From assembly GCF_001476895.1 (NCBI RefSeq), contig NZ_LDTB01000034.1, forward strand, positions 1-32,273: DNA of 32,273 nucleotides, in the 5' to 3' direction. Position 1 is the first letter of the stretch, and every line of letters begins with the position of its first letter. Source of the stretch: Sphingomonas endophytica. Its GTDB lineage: Bacteria > Pseudomonadota > Alphaproteobacteria > Sphingomonadales > Sphingomonadaceae. Below are positions 32,116 through 32,273 of this stretch, in pieces. Under the pieces are notes generated by a model, which saw nothing but the letters and a program-made list of their open reading frames with translations, made no database searches and was not told where the DNA came from. Both the position numbers and the translations under genes were made by a program.

Positions 32116-32273
32116 GCTGCGAGGGTTGAGGAGGCGACCGTCCCGGCATTGGGCGCGCCATCCGCTGCCGCGCTTCGTCGCGCGACATCCGGATCATCTC
32201 GCGAATCGGTTCGTGTTGCAAGGCACAATCGCGCCGGGTCCGGGCGCGGAAGTTCACAAAGTTCACACCACGT
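32105..32273 (-). other. open frame and direct repeat at right window edge, upstream of narK
   Basis: The minus-strand frame is open from the window edge to a TGA at 32105-32107 and would encode a tail of about 55 residues containing HEPIREMIRMSRDEARQRM. No family is recognised. Two copies of GTTCACA (32252-32258, 32261-32267; 9-bp period) lie in it. It may be the 3' end of an upstream gene, in which case the narK terminator also serves that gene, or simply leader DNA. The 248-bp stretch otherwise holds the narK leader. Confidence 0.25.
32106..32153 (-). promoter_or_regulatory. candidate ANTAR hairpins in narK leader
   Basis: CAGC-AAAGCC-GCTG (32106-32119, minus strand) is a 4-bp hairpin whose hexaloop has A at position 1 and G at position 4. 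Its loop and the start of its 3' arm are the 5' arm of the narK leader terminator, the same overlap seen at nirB. A possible P1 is CCC-AATGCC-GGG (32142-32153), also with A1/G4, but with only three base pairs. P2 is fairly convincing by analogy; P1 is weak. Confidence 0.5.

Noticed and set aside
32215..32240. Possible sigma54 promoter (GGCAC / TTGCAA elements) upstream of narK
   Set aside because: The -24 and -12 elements are on opposite orientations or wrongly spaced, so no proper TGGCAC-N5-TTGC site is formed.

Overview
This GC-rich window (roughly two thirds G+C by eye) looks like the chromosome of an alphaproteobacterium in the Sphingomonas group. Supporting signs are a DUF2312/GapR nucleoid protein, a DUF1244 protein, a PEPxxWA-type C-terminal sorting signal, a GluP-type sugar transporter grouped with galactonate genes, and dispersed palindromic repeats of the kind common in sphingomonads. 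No rRNA, tRNA, IS element, prophage or CRISPR array was seen.

Layout. 1-1.4 kb: small conserved genes (DUF1244, cut by the window edge; GapR-like; PilZ with a C-terminal membrane segment). 1.4-4.1 kb: a small putative lipoprotein behind maeB (malic enzyme with a phosphotransacetylase-like tail), minus strand. 4.1-7.8 kb: DNA repair, with ogt on the minus strand and a ParD/ParE-like toxin-antitoxin pair leading directly into mutS on the plus strand. 7.9-8.8 kb: a secreted PEPxxWA-CTERM protein. 9.0-13.8 kb, minus strand: a GH13 alpha-glucosidase, a frameshifted GIY-YIG nuclease gene, and glnD (PII uridylyltransferase).

14.1-24.35 kb: a sugar-acid catabolism cluster with the complement expected for a De Ley-Doudoroff route for D-galactose. 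It encodes mutarotase, sugar 1-dehydrogenase (Gfo/Idh/MocA), SMP-30 lactonase, IlvD/Edd dehydratase, KDGal kinase (DgoK), KDPGal aldolase (DgoA), a GguC/AraD1-family protein, a GluP-like importer and a FadR-type GntR regulator. A 17-bp near-palindrome occurs in both divergent control regions and again upstream of the gntR gene, which suggests one regulon.

24.4-32.0 kb, minus strand: an assimilatory nitrate operon in the order narK-nirB-nirD-nasA-cobA: importer, siroheme nitrite reductase large and small subunits, nitrate reductase with a fused BFD-like [2Fe-2S] domain, and uroporphyrinogen methyltransferase for siroheme. The leaders of both nirB and narK hold an intrinsic terminator. In each, the terminator's 5' arm starts exactly at the hexaloop (A at position 1, G at position 4) of a small hairpin. 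That is the layout expected for antitermination by an ANTAR protein of the NasT/NasR type. This double attenuator is the most interesting signal in the window.
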